Assembly (NCBI GenBank): GCA_003255065.1
Contig: QAOA01008131.1
Location: 5,876-69,875 of the forward strand
Reading direction: 5' to 3'
Origin: Cercis canadensis
Lineage: Eukaryota; Streptophyta; Magnoliopsida; Fabales; Fabaceae
Length of the DNA stretch: 64,000 bases
Position numbers and translations under genes: made by a program. Below, in pieces: positions 45,198 to 57,990 of the stretch. The notes beneath the pieces were generated by a model, which made no database searches, was not told the DNA's origin, and was given only the letters and a program-made list of their open reading frames with translations. Within the stretch, counting starts at the first letter, position 1. The number at the start of each line of letters is the position of its first letter.

Positions 45198-47756
45198 GGT
45201 GTTGTAGACTCAGCCTTAACAAAAAGCCTCGATAGAATAGTGGATAAATTATATTTTGGGTCTCTAATTGCACTTTTTTTTTCTTAACAGTGCCACAATT
45301 GTGATATAGTCTAAAAAAAAAAATTAATTTTAGATGAAGCCCAAACCTACTTTCATAGGTTCTGTGGAGATTGGAGCAATTTTTTGAAGAAATTACGATA
45401 AAGAACACAGAGGCCATATTAGCATTCTTGAATCTGAAGTGTTACACACTGCATCTTACAGTCAAAACATTTTATGTAGCTACATTTTGTTTTATTATTT
45501 TATGGAGTTTATTTCGATTTTTTTTTTTTTTTTTTAATAAGATTACTAGTTGCAAACTCGTGCATCGGAGAAGGGAGAGAAGACTCGTTAAGAGAAACAA
45601 GAGAAATAAAAAAAAAAAAAAAAAATAGAAGGGAAATGAGTACAATGCTATAGATAGCTATAATCACATAAAAAAGACTTTTTATTAGTTTAATATAATA
45701 AGTTTGAATTTTTTTTTCTTGCATGACTTATAGAAATTCGAACCATTTACTTTTGATAAACTACTTAAATTCATTATTACCAAACCACAAAAATACTGAA
45801 AATATTTTAAATTTCAAATGCTAATGTGCTCAAAAGCTTGATTGAAATGAGATTACACAAAAGATATCTTACTAGGTTTCTTTCTTCTTCTTCTTTTTTT
45901 TTTTTTTGGTTTACTTTACATCGTGGCAAGCCTAATCGTCATTAACAACTCTTATAAAAGTGCTTTGACTTGTGTTTATCCATATCTATTTCCAACTTCA
46001 AAAAATTCTTCATGGTAAATGTGTCATGAAATTTGTCTACTCATGAATAGTGCTGCCATTTAGTCTAATAAACTTAGAGAGAACATGGTATCATGCAAGT
46101 TAAATATATTAAGGTAATTACTAAAATTAAATAAATATATAAATGTGTTCTTATAAGATATACATTTTTATAAATTTCATTGAAAAAATATCATTTTCCT
46201 TTCATGAATACACGTGAGAAGCAAACCAAATGTGCATGCACATCTTGCAAACACCCTCTTCCTAGGATCCTATAATCAAACAATATAATAACAATTAATT
46301 AATTAAATGGTCTGATCAGGTGAAGCTAAGATTTAGGGCTAAAAGACAAAATGCTAGGAGACAAAATGGTGTGAACTCTCCTATTTTTCAACTCCCAAAA
46401 TCAATTAACTATTTACCAAAACGACACTTAAATTAGTGGCTACACTACATAATTAAAATATTGTCAAGATCAATGAACTGATTAGAGAGAATCTTAACTA
46501 TTAACTGTTCCTCGGGCAACGGGCAACCCACACCACATTCTTCCTTATCAAGACAGGCAACTACTTATTAACATCAACTATAATTTGAAATTTTTACCAA
46601 GAAAAAGAAATAGAATTTGAAAAATGTTAAACAGTCAAAATTTTAACTGCAATAATTGCTATTAGACTGATCTTGAACTTATTATATAATAATTTTTATA
46701 TACAACTAATTACGAGTTATTTTTTTACAAGTCTAACTATTCAAGGCCAATGTTATCACTCTCTCATTCCCTTCCTTTTGATGTGTTTCTTGATTTTCTC
46801 CTATCTCTTTACGTGCTTCTCTTCTTTTTGCTTTATATGTCCGTGTATTACACGAATGTTGAACTAGTTATATTTAAATTTTGTCAATATTTTATTAGAT
46901 TTTTTAAGTTAAATAAAATTACTCGAATACTTTGTACTCACTTAAATAAATATATAGGTTAAATAATAGTTTATACAAAAAGAGGTAATTGTTGAATTTA
47001 TAATGAAATAAATTTCTTAAAAATAAATTATTCTGTGTTTGGATGTATAATATGAAAAGTGTTTTTGTAATTGATGCAAGCATTTATATGTATATTTTTT
47101 TTTTACTTGTTGATAAATTGTGACTGCATTTGTAATTGTGGGGATTCAAATCGGAAAAAATGAATAAGAAAACCAGCCTTATAATTGGGAGCACACACTC
47201 TATTGAGTTAGAGCTCTTCATGTATAATTATTTTAATTCATTTTAACTATGTTAATTACGAAAAGTACTTATCATGATTTTTGCACAATATCAATGTTAT
47301 AAGAAACCATTTTGTGCACCCATTCTTATAGAAAAAGATTAAATACAATATTCGAAAGTTATCACCAAATTAAATAAATAATAAAATTCTGAAGTTAGAA
47401 AAACCATAAAATTTCATAATATTATAATAATATGATCCCTAGGTGCACTGAAATTTGAATTTTTGAAGTAACCCATAAAAAACTTTATTCAAGAAAATTG
47501 ATACCAAAGAAGATTCTTAATTGTTTACTAAGTCATTTAATCTTTTGGTAATTGAGGTGTAAAATCCTAAAAGCCAAATCAAATCAAATCATCAATCAAT
47601 AAAGTTGAATAGGGTCCCCCAATATTTGAACGAGTTCTCTCCCTCTTTGTAACTGCTCAGGGCAGCGGGCAGTGCTGCCCGTCAATCACACTCACTAAGA
47701 AGCCCACGAATGTGAAATCTCCGCCCCTTGCTTCTCTCTTTTTCTCCTCCTAGGTT
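45198..47756. other. Intergenic; nothing recognised
   Basis: AT-rich DNA with short A and T runs (45520-45535, 45609-45625, 45895-45907). Open frames here are short and of low complexity. The last few hundred bases would contain the SMR promoter. Confidence 0.6.
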
Positions 47757-47790
47757 TATTTAGAGCTATAAAGCTTGATTCTCCATCTTC

Positions 47791-47892
47791 ATGTTTTCTT
47801 TGAAGCCCTTTTCAAGGGTTTAAGATGGGTTTCTCAAAACTTTTCCTTTGATGAACCAACCCATGATTTTGTGGTTTATTGCTTACCCTTAA
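47791..47892 (+). promoter_or_regulatory. Three short upstream ORFs in the SMR leader region
   Basis: ATG 47791 to TAA 47823 (10 codons), ATG 47825 to TGA 47851 (8 codons) and ATG 47851 to TAA 47892 (13 codons). The last two overlap as TGATG. CTATAAAG at 47767 is a possible TATA box, which would put the transcript start near 47800, so the first of them may not be transcribed. They could restrain translation of the SMR frame. Confidence 0.4.
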
Positions 47893-48330
47893 TTCTTCTT
47901 CTAAAGGGTTTTTTAGGGCTCTAATTGTGATTGATTTGGGAGTTTCTTTGATAATTTTATCAAAACTCTTCATAATCTCTATTGGGTGTTTGAAATCCTG
48001 GGTTTGATCAATCTCCTTTTCCAGAAATTTGGTTTTGGAGTTCCAATGGTGTCCACACTCTTTATTTGGGCAACTTAGTGTTGTGTGCTAAAAAGAGATT
48101 GTTTTCAGAGGAATAATAAGCAGAGTTCTCCACAAAATTCACTTTTTCAGTCAAATTTGGCATTTTAAAGTATTCCAATTTGGCTAAGTTTGGGTCCTGT
48201 TTGTTTTTCTTCTGCTCAACCTGGTAAAGCTTTAAGCTTGTTTGTTGCCAGCTTTAGTACATTCCCATTTGTAAATTTACCATTTCTTTTAACTAAACCC
48301 AGCAGAAGCTTTTTCCACATTTCATCTCAA

Positions 48331-48708
48331 ATGGCCCCTTCTGGAAGGACAAAGACAAAACCCAGAAGAAGAAAGCCCAGAAGAACCCATTTCAAGAAGC
48401 AGAATCCACAAAGCAAAAATCAAGAAATATCATCTACTGGTATGCCTACCAACTGTTCATCAAAATGCTCCAATGAGTCCTCAAATATGGGAGACATTGA
48501 TTCTGAGGTTATTGAAGTCTCTGCCAGTGCCTGCTCCACACCAAAAGCTGAAAGATTTCGGATACCAGAAATTTCAACATGTCCACCAGCACCAAAGAAG
48601 CCAAGAGTACTTCCAAATTGCTCCTTGCATAGAACACCAATTGCATTCTTTGCACCTCCTGACCTGGAGCTCTTCTTCTTCGTCGCTCTTCGAGACATTT
48701 CGGTTTGA
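48331..48708 (+). CDS. SIAMESE-related (SMR) cyclin-dependent kinase inhibitor
   Basis: An intact single-exon frame of 125 residues starts at ATG 48331 (MAPSGRTKTKPRRRKPRRTH). A basic N-terminus suited to nuclear entry is followed by a Ser/Asn-rich acidic stretch. The SMR core comes next: CSTPKAERFRIPEISTCPPA, then PKKPRVLPNC, and the C-terminal block RTPIAFFAPPDLELFFFVAL with DISV at the end. SMR proteins are plant-specific inhibitors of CDK-cyclin complexes that promote the switch from division to endoreduplication, often under stress or developmental cues. The frame is open upstream to 48190, but the family start and the basic context favour 48331. Length (usually 80-130) and motif order are normal. 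The paralogue number cannot be assigned. Confidence 0.9.
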   Translation: MAPSGRTKTKPRRRKPRRTHFKKQNPQSKNQEISSTGMPTNCSSKCSNESSNMGDIDSEVIEVSASACSTPKAERFRIPEISTCPPAPKKPRVLPNCSLHRTPIAFFAPPDLELFFFVALRDISV

Positions 48709-50269
48709 TGATATATGTGTTTATAGATATAATTAAGATCATGACACTTTAGAAGATGGACTTGTGAAGTGCTTTTTATCTTCTTATCTTATACCTCTAG
48801 AAAATGAGAGGTATATGCTTTGAGAATTTTAGATTTTGGGAGTGGTTGATCTTAGGAAACAGTCACTTGCATCTTCTTTCTGCTAATTTTAGGTGGGTAA
48901 CAATTTGTAGGGTTTGTTGGTCAATGAATTTAGCTGGAATGGCTCTCCAGCTAAATTCAGATATGAAGCTTACTTTTCTTTTAAAGAAAACATGTTCTGA
49001 CCTTTAAATTAAAGTGTGCTGAGAGTGCAAATGTAATGGGTTTGTATTGAGGTTTGTGGGTGCTGGGTTTGCAACTCTACAAGCTTCAGTTTGTTAATTA
49101 GTCAACTTGAGAAAGTAAAATCATATACTATCTTTTTATATGCAAATCCTTCTTATTTCTTCTTCTATGGTTCTCTACTGTAAGTGATGGTAATTTCAGT
49201 TTTGACATTTTGAGACTTTTTGCATATACACCTTAATTTTTGTGGATATATTTATGGTGACAATTGGCTATTTAATGGAAAATAGTCCTTTTTGTCTGTA
49301 ACAGAAAGATAAATTTGTTTCAGCAGTACATCTGCAGTTCCATGTCTATAAATTTGTATAACATTCAAATTATCATCTTGAATTTGACATGATGAGGTTA
49401 TGCTTCTTTAATTAGTTTGATTTTAGGCCATTATTTGTAGTTGGTACGTCTAAACCCCACTAATCATACTATGGCACTATTGTTTGTCTAGAACATTAAA
49501 TTAGGCTCAATCAGTGTTTACTATTGTCAAACTTAGGGTCCACCATTGCTTTGCCATATATATGACATGATACAGATACAGTGTTGCCTCACATATTTAT
49601 ACATATAAAACATGCCCTGGAAATAGTTGAAGTAGGACTAATTGAACTCATCAGATATAAATATGTGTATTTGTTGATATGCGCAAATGTGAGGGAAAGT
49701 AATGGCTAACTAGCATATATACTTTTATACTGGTACATGACTTTCCAATGCATTCACTGTACATGCCCACAGAATAGTTGAAATGAGACTAGTTAAACTG
49801 ATCAGATGCAGATACGTGTATTAATGTGTGCAAATGTGAGGGGAAGAAATGGCTAACTAGCATTAGCATTAGTCATATGAGGAAGGCTTTTCAATATTTT
49901 TGTCCCATTTGGGTGTCAATAATATGAATATTGAGGCTAGGGTTTCCACAAGAGATCTGGCTCGTGGCTGCAAATCTCTTTATTTGTGTTTTGGAAACTT
50001 GGCATGGAGACAGATTTTTAAGGCAGAGCTGCAGTTAAAATAGTTTTAACCTTTTCTGTCCAAGTGGGAACATAAAGGGTCTGCTGATGAATGGGTGTAT
50101 TTATTTTTTTACACATAAATGGCAGATTGTGTAATTATGAGGCTGGAGCTGAAATGATTTTGTCAGAGTCTGTGGTCTGATCTGAGCCCGGCATATGTAA
50201 GAGAATCCAATGAGAGCACTCTCGTGCGGCTCTGATAATTGTCACATTACAGAAATTATGGAAAAAAAA
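48709..50269 (+). other. 3' flank of SMR and intergenic region
   Basis: The first few hundred bases will include the SMR 3' UTR. At 49600-49700 and 49750-49870 two diverged copies of a stretch with ATAGTTGAAGTAGGACTAAT / ATAGTTGAAATGAGACTAGT, then GATATGCGCAAATGTGAGGG or a close form, show a local duplication. No gene is seen. Confidence 0.55.
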
Positions 50270-50850
50270 NNNNNNNNNNNNNNNNNNNNNNNNNNNNNNN
50301 NNNNNNNNNNNNNNNNNNNNNNNNNNNNNNNNNNNNNNNNNNNNNNNNNNNNNNNNNNNNNNNNNNNNNNNNNNNNNNNNNNNNNNNNNNNNNNNNNNNN
50401 NNNNNNNNNNNNNNNNNNNNNNNNNNNNNNNNNNNNNNNNNNNNNNNNNNNNNNNNNNNNNNNNNNNNNNNNNNNNNNNNNNNNNNNNNNNNNNNNNNNN
50501 NNNNNNNNNNNNNNNNNNNNNNNNNNNNNNNNNNNNNNNNNNNNNNNNNNNNNNNNNNNNNNNNNNNNNNNNNNNNNNNNNNNNNNNNNNNNNNNNNNNN
50601 NNNNNNNNNNNNNNNNNNNNNNNNNNNNNNNNNNNNNNNNNNNNNNNNNNNNNNNNNNNNNNNNNNNNNNNNNNNNNNNNNNNNNNNNNNNNNNNNNNNN
50701 NNNNNNNNNNNNNNNNNNNNNNNNNNNNNNNNNNNNNNNNNNNNNNNNNNNNNNNNNNNNNNNNNNNNNNNNNNNNNNNNNNNNNNNNNNNNNNNNNNNN
50801 NNNNNNNNNNNNNNNNNNNNNNNNNNNNNNNNNNNNNNNNNNNNNNNNNN
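50270..50850. other. Assembly gap (581 N)
   Basis: Undetermined bases between an A run and the AAAATTCGGCTCC repeat region; the gap is probably caused by repeats. Confidence 0.95.
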
Positions 50851-51065
50851 GACTCCTCACAGCAAAAATTAAAAAAAAAAAAAAAAAAAATTTGCATGCC
50901 AAAATTCGGCTCCTTAAAGGAGGAGGGAGCCAAAATTCGGCTCCCTACTATCCCAAAATTCGACTCCCACATTGAAAATTAAAAAAAAAAAAATGTCATG
51001 CCAAAATTCGGCTCCTTAAAGGAGCCTCAAACGAAAATTCGACTCCTCATTACGGTTCAAAATGC
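50851..51065. repeat. Interspersed AAAATTCGGCTCC repeat block
   Basis: CCAAAATTCGGCTCC or close forms (AAAATTCGACTCC) occur six times, mixed with GGCTCCTTAAAGGAGCC-type hairpins (51009-51025) and two stretches of AAAATTAAAAAAAAAA. The block starts at the gap, so the array may be longer. Non-coding. Confidence 0.8.
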
Positions 51066-51300
51066 GACACTGAAGAGAAAAAGTAAAAAAAAAACTACCG
51101 TAGTTGTGGAAATAGTTTGAAATGTGCCTTATATGTGTAATTAGTTTGCAGATATACATTATTCAGAAGAATCACTCCAAAAACTACACATTATGCCACA
51201 CTTTTTGAATTTAAACTGTCAAATGGTTTAGCTTAGTTTAGTTTATATATTGTGAAGAGTAAAGTGAGATAACGTGAAGTAGAGACTTGATCAATATGCT

Positions 51301-51301
<1 letters not shown>

Positions 51302-51331
<30 letters not shown>
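51302..51331. repeat. Poly-T run of 30 bases
   Basis: Thirty T followed by an undetermined base. Confidence 0.9.
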
Positions 51332-51711
51332 NCTTACTACCAAAAAAGAAAACACTAATGTATAGATAGATTGAAGGATTCTATTACTTTATAATGAAAA
51401 AACAAAGAAACCTTTAAACACCCCCCCACCAAAAAAAAAAAAAGAAACCTTTTGCAATATTCTTCTGTATTTATCATATAGTTATTCTTATTTATTATTC
51501 GTTTTATAATCTTGAGATTCTGTAATGAAAATATGGACTTTTATCTATATCCCAAAAGAGAATCCCAAAAAATGTTAAGGGGAAAGAAAAGAAAATGGAA
51601 AAGTTGTTGATCGAGGAGAATTAGCTCTTATTCAAAGTTTGATATATTTTCGTTTTTCATTTCCTTCAAAGGTCCCCAAGCAGATAAGTAAAATTTATAG
51701 CATTTTGTTTA

Positions 51712-51913
51712 CGAGATTGATTTAATTGGTAAAAATCAAAATACTATGTTTGTAAGGCTTATGTTCTATTCTCATTACTAGCAGTCTTTTCTTGATAGAC
51801 AATTTATAAATATCATTATAAGTTTTCACTTAGATTTATGACATGCTCTACTCTTAGAATAAGGTAACTCCTCTCACTTTAAACTTTTTTATACCACAAA
51901 AAAAAAAAAAAAG
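51712..51913 (+). mobile_element. SINE-like element, family A, second copy
   Basis: Diverged relative of 25325-25537: ATTGATTTAATTGGTAAAAA (box A area), TTGATAGACAATTTATAAAT, GACATGCTCTACTCTTAGAA and an ending ATACCACAAAAAAAAAAAAA. Confidence 0.65.
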
Positions 51914-52049
51914 GCTTACAGCACTTTCAATTATTCTCTTCTCCGAGACTCATTGAAGACAGCTTTGTTCTATTTCCTTTGATACCAAAAGATATGTAGT
52001 GATTAAGGTTCAATCTGTAATTCTTCAATACCCAATTATAGAATCCTTT

Positions 52050-52150
52050 TTTTTTAAAGAAAAAAAAAATTTGACTGCGACTCTAGATTTGAACACGAAA
52101 CTTATAAACTCTAAGGATGATCTTAGTATTACTTGGCTACAAGCTACTTA
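52050..52150 (-). mobile_element. SINE-like element, family B
   Basis: On the minus strand TTGTAGCCAAGTAATACTAA (box A area), AGTTTATAAGTTTCGTGTTC and AAATCTAGAGTCGCAGTCAA (box B area), then an A run. Other copies are at 52528-52620 (+), 56565-56660 (-), 57785-57860 (-), 62410-62530 (-) and 63845-63925 (-). Confidence 0.65.
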
Positions 52151-52527
52151 GTACCCAATTATAGAATTTTATTATGGAAACGTAATAATGATATAATTAA
52201 AGTACACCTTAAAAAATATATTACCAACTGCCTAAGTAGTAAAATCTAAAGAAAGCTTACTCCTTTGATTTTAGATTATTTGAAAAATATTAGAGATATC
52301 CAAATTAAACATGAAGATCTTAAATTCCTACATTTATTTTATTTTATCTTAGATATATATAGTTAGATTTTTTTTGGGGTACTTATATAGCTAGAATTTT
52401 TAATCGAGAGAATATAGAGAATGAGAATTCATACTTGGACTAATTGTGCTATGTTTGTATCTTATATTTTATATTTCAACACAATTAATGTTGCAATATA
52501 TATCCAACATAAGCAAATACTATACAG

Positions 52528-52620
52528 TTTGTAACCAAGTGGTACTTAAATCGTCATCAGAACTTATAAGTTTCGTATTCAAATCCAAAATTATAACAAA
52601 AAATACCAAAAAAATAAACA
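52528..52620 (+). mobile_element. SINE-like element, family B
   Basis: AGTTTGTAACCAAGTGGTAC, then TCATCAGAACTTATAAGTTT, then GTATTCAAATCCAAAATTAT, ending in A-rich sequence. It lies opposite in strand to the copy 400 bp to the left. Confidence 0.65.
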
Positions 52621-54627
52621 AATAAAATAGGGGAAAAAACTCTTTAGTGCTAAATCTTTATTTGTACATAAAAAATTTATCATATATAAAATATATAATT
52701 ATTATGTTTAAATATAAACATAATAATTACATATATAATCACAAAAGTTAATATATAATTCAATAAGTAGTTTCTGTTATTTAATAAGTGCCTCAAGCAC
52801 CTACAAAAAAATTTGTGCCAAAATTTAACACTGCAAATCTGTTTCCCTATAAAAACTAAAAACTAAAATATCATACAATTTTTTATCAAAGAAAAATCAT
52901 ACATATTAATGTTAAAATGCCAACAAACCAAATTAAAAGCTTATAGCTTTGCTTTACAAACAGAAAGAGAGAGAGAGAGAGAGGGAAAAAGAGATATATA
53001 GAACGTTACTTTTTTGCTAATTGTGGAAATAAATATATTAGTGTGGTAGCTTGCCCATACATTGTTGATAAAGATTTGCATTAAGAGTTAGTGCCAAATA
53101 AAAGCTTTTTGTGAGAAAAGTAAGAGCAGTTTCTAATTTTTATAGGTGCCCCATGTGTCTCATTGAGGATGCAGGTATCACAGAGCTTATCCAAATGATG
53201 AGATGACATAAAGGAGAAATTAGTGGCTAAAGCATATACCTTTGAATATTGCCATCTTTTGCACATTTTGGAATATAGAATTGTAGAAGGAATATTTGAA
53301 GGACATTTTGCACTCATTAGAACCTCTTGTTCAATCTTGGTGCTTTCTCTTTCCCTTCAGAAACCACCTTTTTTTTTTCTCACACGGCTTTGGTCCCTTC
53401 TTTGTTGGGCATCATGATTATTACATCTTGATTTATATATATCTCCATGCAAATTAACCATCCCTATTTTTACTACAATTAACACGTGCCTACTTGAAAA
53501 GAAAAGAAAACAGGATCTGTGTATTTATTATGCTTTGAATTTTCTGATTTTAAGCAAGTTTTTAGACTTTGAATTTTTTTTGATTCATTATTTTTATCCA
53601 CTTTGCATTTTTCAATTTGACCTTTTTGTTATGATACTGTGCTTGGGAGACGATGCTTAGTTGATTGAAGGGAAAAAGATCCCAAGTTTTTTAGATGCTT
53701 GATGTATTTATAAAATAAAAAAATAATCTTTATGTTATATAATTATTATATTTANAAAAATAATCTTTATGTTATATAAATATTATATTTAAGTATATGA
53801 TTATCATATTAAATATAAATAAATTAATCTTAAGAAACATTTGAGTTCTTTGAGGTTATATGCTGTTATGTTTATCGACTTTGCGTTTTCCAATTTGACC
53901 TTTTTGTTGTGACAATTTGCTTGGGAGACAATGTTTAGTTCATTCCATCTTTCCAAGGATTAGTCCCTTATTAAATTGAGAGTTCACGGGTTTTGTTTAT
54001 AAAGGCACATTATATACATTATATATGGAAAAGAGAGAGAGAGATCCTTTCATGGACCTCAACGGCTAACTCATTTTTGCACAAAACTTTGGTATGTTAT
54101 GATAATAAAAAAGAAGAGTAATTTTTTTTGTCCTTGAAAGATACAATTAGTTTAGTTTTAAAAAAAATACATTTACCCATTAAAATAATTTTTTATTTAT
54201 TTATTTTTTTTTAATAGTGAGAATTAAAAGAACTTCTCACGTGACATTTTAAATATCGATGTAACAAGCTTGATAAATAAAAATTGATAAAAAATTACTT
54301 CTTTTTATGGATAAAATTATTTTTTAATAATTAAAGTGACACAAAATCTTTTAAAAAAATTAAACTAATTATATATGTATCTTTCAAAGATAAAAATAGG
54401 TTTTACAGGAAAACCATTACTAGACGGCTCAGTTACTATAACTTTTTTTTTTTCCCTTAAATAGGTGATNAGGTGATGATAAAAGGATTTTGGAAAAGAA
54501 ATAGTTTATAAAATTAATAAACTTCATTTCTTTTAATCCTTTTGGGAAGGAAAAATTGGGACCACATCATTGCCTACCCTACGGAGATATATATGCATAT
54601 GTCCAAAGGAATCAACAAATTAAAGTT
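52621..54627. other. Intergenic; no gene recognised
   Basis: AT-rich DNA with a short GA microsatellite at 52968-52983. An open frame on the minus strand at 53081-53317 (78 codons) has normal residue variety but no motif I know, no visible splice or promoter support, and I do not call it a gene. At 53716-53790 a 40-bp unit around AATAATCTTTATGTTATATA is duplicated across an undetermined base. Confidence 0.5.
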
Positions 54628-54752
54628 CATATAAATTTTAAGGAAGTTTCTCACATACTACATATCTTTTTGACGTAACAGCACCACAGNCATATAAATT
54701 TTAAGGAGGTTTCTCACATACTACATATCTTTTTGACGTAACAGCACCACAG
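54628..54752. repeat. Tandem duplication, period 63 bp, split by an N
   Basis: CATATAAATTTTAAGGA begins at 54628 and at 54691, and both copies end in GACGTAACAGCACCACAG. They differ at one base apart from the N at 54690. The near identity and the N suggest either a recent duplication or an assembly join of overlapping reads. Confidence 0.85.
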
Positions 54753-55411
54753 TCATTGATATAAAAAGTAATTAATTTTAACCGTTAAAAATAAATAGCC
54801 AAGATTAAATGTTTCTATATCAATAGTTGTGATGTTGCTATGTCAATGAGGTATCACATACCTTCTAGTATAGTAGAATCCCCTAATTTTTAATTATACT
54901 TTTTTGTTTCTTTACTTCATTTCAACCCATAGTCCTACCAAGCTACTAGCTTGCATAAATTTGCTCTCAAATTCAAAATCCGATGATATTTTCCATAAAA
55001 CTTTAGGGGCTTATAAAACTGGTTCTTTTTTTTAGAAAATTTTTCTCATAACGCATCTTTAGTTTTTCTTATTGAGTAGGAAAAATTTATAGATAAAAAT
55101 TCTCAACTATCCATACATTGGAGTATTTTTTAATCACTTTCAATATATATATATATATATCATCTTATGCTGAAAACTAGCTTATCTCAACTTTGATGAA
55201 GATACTTGGTTCTGAAACCCACATGAGCTTACTCTTCTTCAATCCCAAGAGTTAGCTTATTCTGAAACTATGAAGTTCTTCACTTTTAATTAGTTCATAG
55301 AGTTTTATGAGCTTTGTAAATTAGATCTTAATAATTAGAATTATCAAATTCAAGTTCAAGCACATTGAATTAACTTTTTTGAGCTTTCCAACTTTTGGAA
55401 TTGAAACACTC

Positions 55412-55645
55412 TGTTCATATTTGTTATTTCCAGAATTGTCATGATTAAACTATATGAAACCTTTCTAAATTCTGCCAATTTGATGTTTGAGGAAAATTAC
55501 TGTCTCTCTCTTTAATGAACAATTTTTCTCTTCGATTTTTCCCATATGATGGATAGAGTTCAAAATGAAATATACTTTATTTTCATTTTCTACCCTTTTT
55601 ATCATAGGCAAAACAAAAATCAAAAGTTTTTTCACATAATTTTCT

Positions 55646-55700
<55 letters not shown>

Positions 55701-57990
55701 TAACTGCCACTTTGATTTTGAGGAAAATTACTGTCTTTCTCTTTAATGAATACTTTTTCTCTTTATTTTTCTCATATGAGGGATGGAGTTTAAAGTGGAA
55801 TATATTTTATTTTCATTTTCTACACTTTTCATCATGCGCGAAACAAAAATCAAAATTTTCTCTCTCTCTCTCTTTTTTCTAAAGAAAAAAACATTTCTCT
55901 ATTGTCCCGTTATCGTTTTTTCATAACTTGAAAGAAATTGAATTACTATATGATGACAAGTTATAATTTGATAGTAGTCGATATTTTGCATGGGTATGTG
56001 AACACTATCTTAGGGGTAATGTTATCCCCTCACTTAGTTGGATGGGTTTAGGTGAGACCTATTAAGTGATTTTGGTAGTATTACAAAAATATCAAAAAAA
56101 TTGAATCACAAAATATGTGCTAGAATAATTCATTTTTTTGTAAAATTCATAAACACGACACAATATAAAAAATATATTCAAATTCTGTCAATTTTCTTTG
56201 ACTCTATTAAACTTAAATTTTGTCAATTATTTTGATATTTCAATGACATTGAGGTTACTTAATTTTCTGAAATATTCGTAATGACACTAAAATAAATCAT
56301 GTTATGAATCCCATGCCCACTCAAAACCTCTCCAAACATAGAGGGATATCTTAGGGTTTGCCTTTTGATTGTGATACGAGTATGGAGATTGATTATGATG
56401 TTGGTATTGGTACTTCTAAGTTTTGCTTGTGATTATAGTAGGAAACTGATGATGCTCTCGAATTGATACTGCTCCACAGTACATATATTGGTTTATAAAG
56501 GAGAGAGATAGAGATTTCATCGTCACATACCTTGAAAACAGTGAATTTATCTTAATCAACTCAAACTTTTTTTTTTTGTCAAACATATTTTATTAGATAT
56601 TTTTGGTACTTCTGGATACGAACAAGTCATGAGAACGATCTCAATACCACTCGAATACAATGAGATATGCTACAATGAGACTGTTTTTTAATCAATAGAT
56701 AAACACCGTGATTTTCTAATTGAGTGGTTTGAGAAAAAAATAATACAAACTTAAAACTTCAACCTTTTTAAAAAAATAATTAATTGAACAAATTGTATTA
56801 TGTATGTATATGTATGTGTATTATAACTAGTTCATAATACATTTTGCTTAATTAGCTTCCCCCTTAAAATTAAAGTGGGGTAGCGCTATTACCATTTATT
56901 TAATTCTAGTTTCGAGCAAAAGTAATTATGTTTTTGGACTTATACCAAAGGTGACAAAAACTAAGTAACTAAGTTGAACAACTAATTCCATGCTAGAATG
57001 AATAATCTAAGTAATACATGAAAAGTATTATTCTTGTAAATAGTGGGGTACTGGTAGCTTAGCAAGCCTGTGTGAAAGTATAATTATGCATACAAAATAG
57101 TGTGTATATAGTTATCCTCTATTTGTGTATTTTTCGGAGAGACACTTTAATAGTTGAGTACTTGATATTTTATAATAAAAGTATTAAGTTCAAATCTTAC
57201 TGAGAATAAATATGATGAAATTTTATGAGAATAGATTATCGTTGATTGTATGTGTACGATGAGATTTTATAAAGGAATAGGCTATCGTCAATTGTAGTCT
57301 CCAATAAAAACAATAATATGTACATAGACTCAAACACACGAACACCTCGGAATCGATGAGGAAAGTGTGTAACGAAGTAATTTTATACATGTAAAGAAAT
57401 GGTTTGCTTTTAATTTGAAAAGAAATTATTTGCATAGTGGAGAGTGAAGATGTAGTTTGTCAATTGCAATGATGTAAATATCTTAATGGAATACGAGGTT
57501 AAACTTTATAAAATTTTGGTTAAATGCTATGCCAGACTTTTCTAGAATCCGAGGTTGCCCAACTTGTTCTTTCTCAAAGGAGATATCAACTTTGTTCAAT
57601 CATCTTTTCAGTCAAACAATACAACTTACCCCAACAGTCATAATTTTAGTACAAATTTCTGACCCTCTCATCCAATTCTCCTCCATTGCTTATTTAAACT
57701 TACTTTATGATTCACTAATATATCAATCATCACTAAATTGTCATGTCAACTATGCAACATTCTATATTAAATAATATTTTTTTTTGTATTTTTAATTATA
57801 AAACTCTAAATTTGAACCAATTAAAAACGATCTCAGTATGACTTAACAAGGGATGAAACTTTTAAAGAGTAAAGGGTCATGGCCCAAAAAAAAATTATTT
57901 AATTTACTTTAAAAAATTATTTGACCCTCTCAAAAAAAATTTAAAAATTTAATATGACCCTTAAAACTTTATTATATGTTGATTATTGAG
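55412..57990. repeat. Long direct repeat, copy A
   Basis: Copy A is collinear with 61268-64000. Shared anchors include ATGATTAAACTATATGAAAC (55441 and 61297), TAATTTGATAGTAGTCGATA and GGGATATCTTAGGGTTTGCC. Copy A holds a 47-T run (55647-55693) where copy B has only a mixed T/A run. It contains an internal duplication (about 55485-55625 and 55715-55860) that copy B shares. An open frame on the + strand near 57529-57774 recurs in copy B but has no known motif. Confidence 0.9.

Noticed and set aside
48190..48330. N-terminal extension of the SMR protein
   Set aside because: The frame is open to 48190, but there is no ATG at its head and the family starts close to the basic region at 48331.
53081..53317. 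78-codon minus frame
   Set aside because: Ordinary composition but no motif, no homologous family that I recognise and no splice context; length is within chance for this DNA.
57529..57774. 81-codon frame repeated at 63623
   Set aside because: Its recurrence follows from the long direct repeat; the sequence has no motif and copy differences do not look selected for protein.
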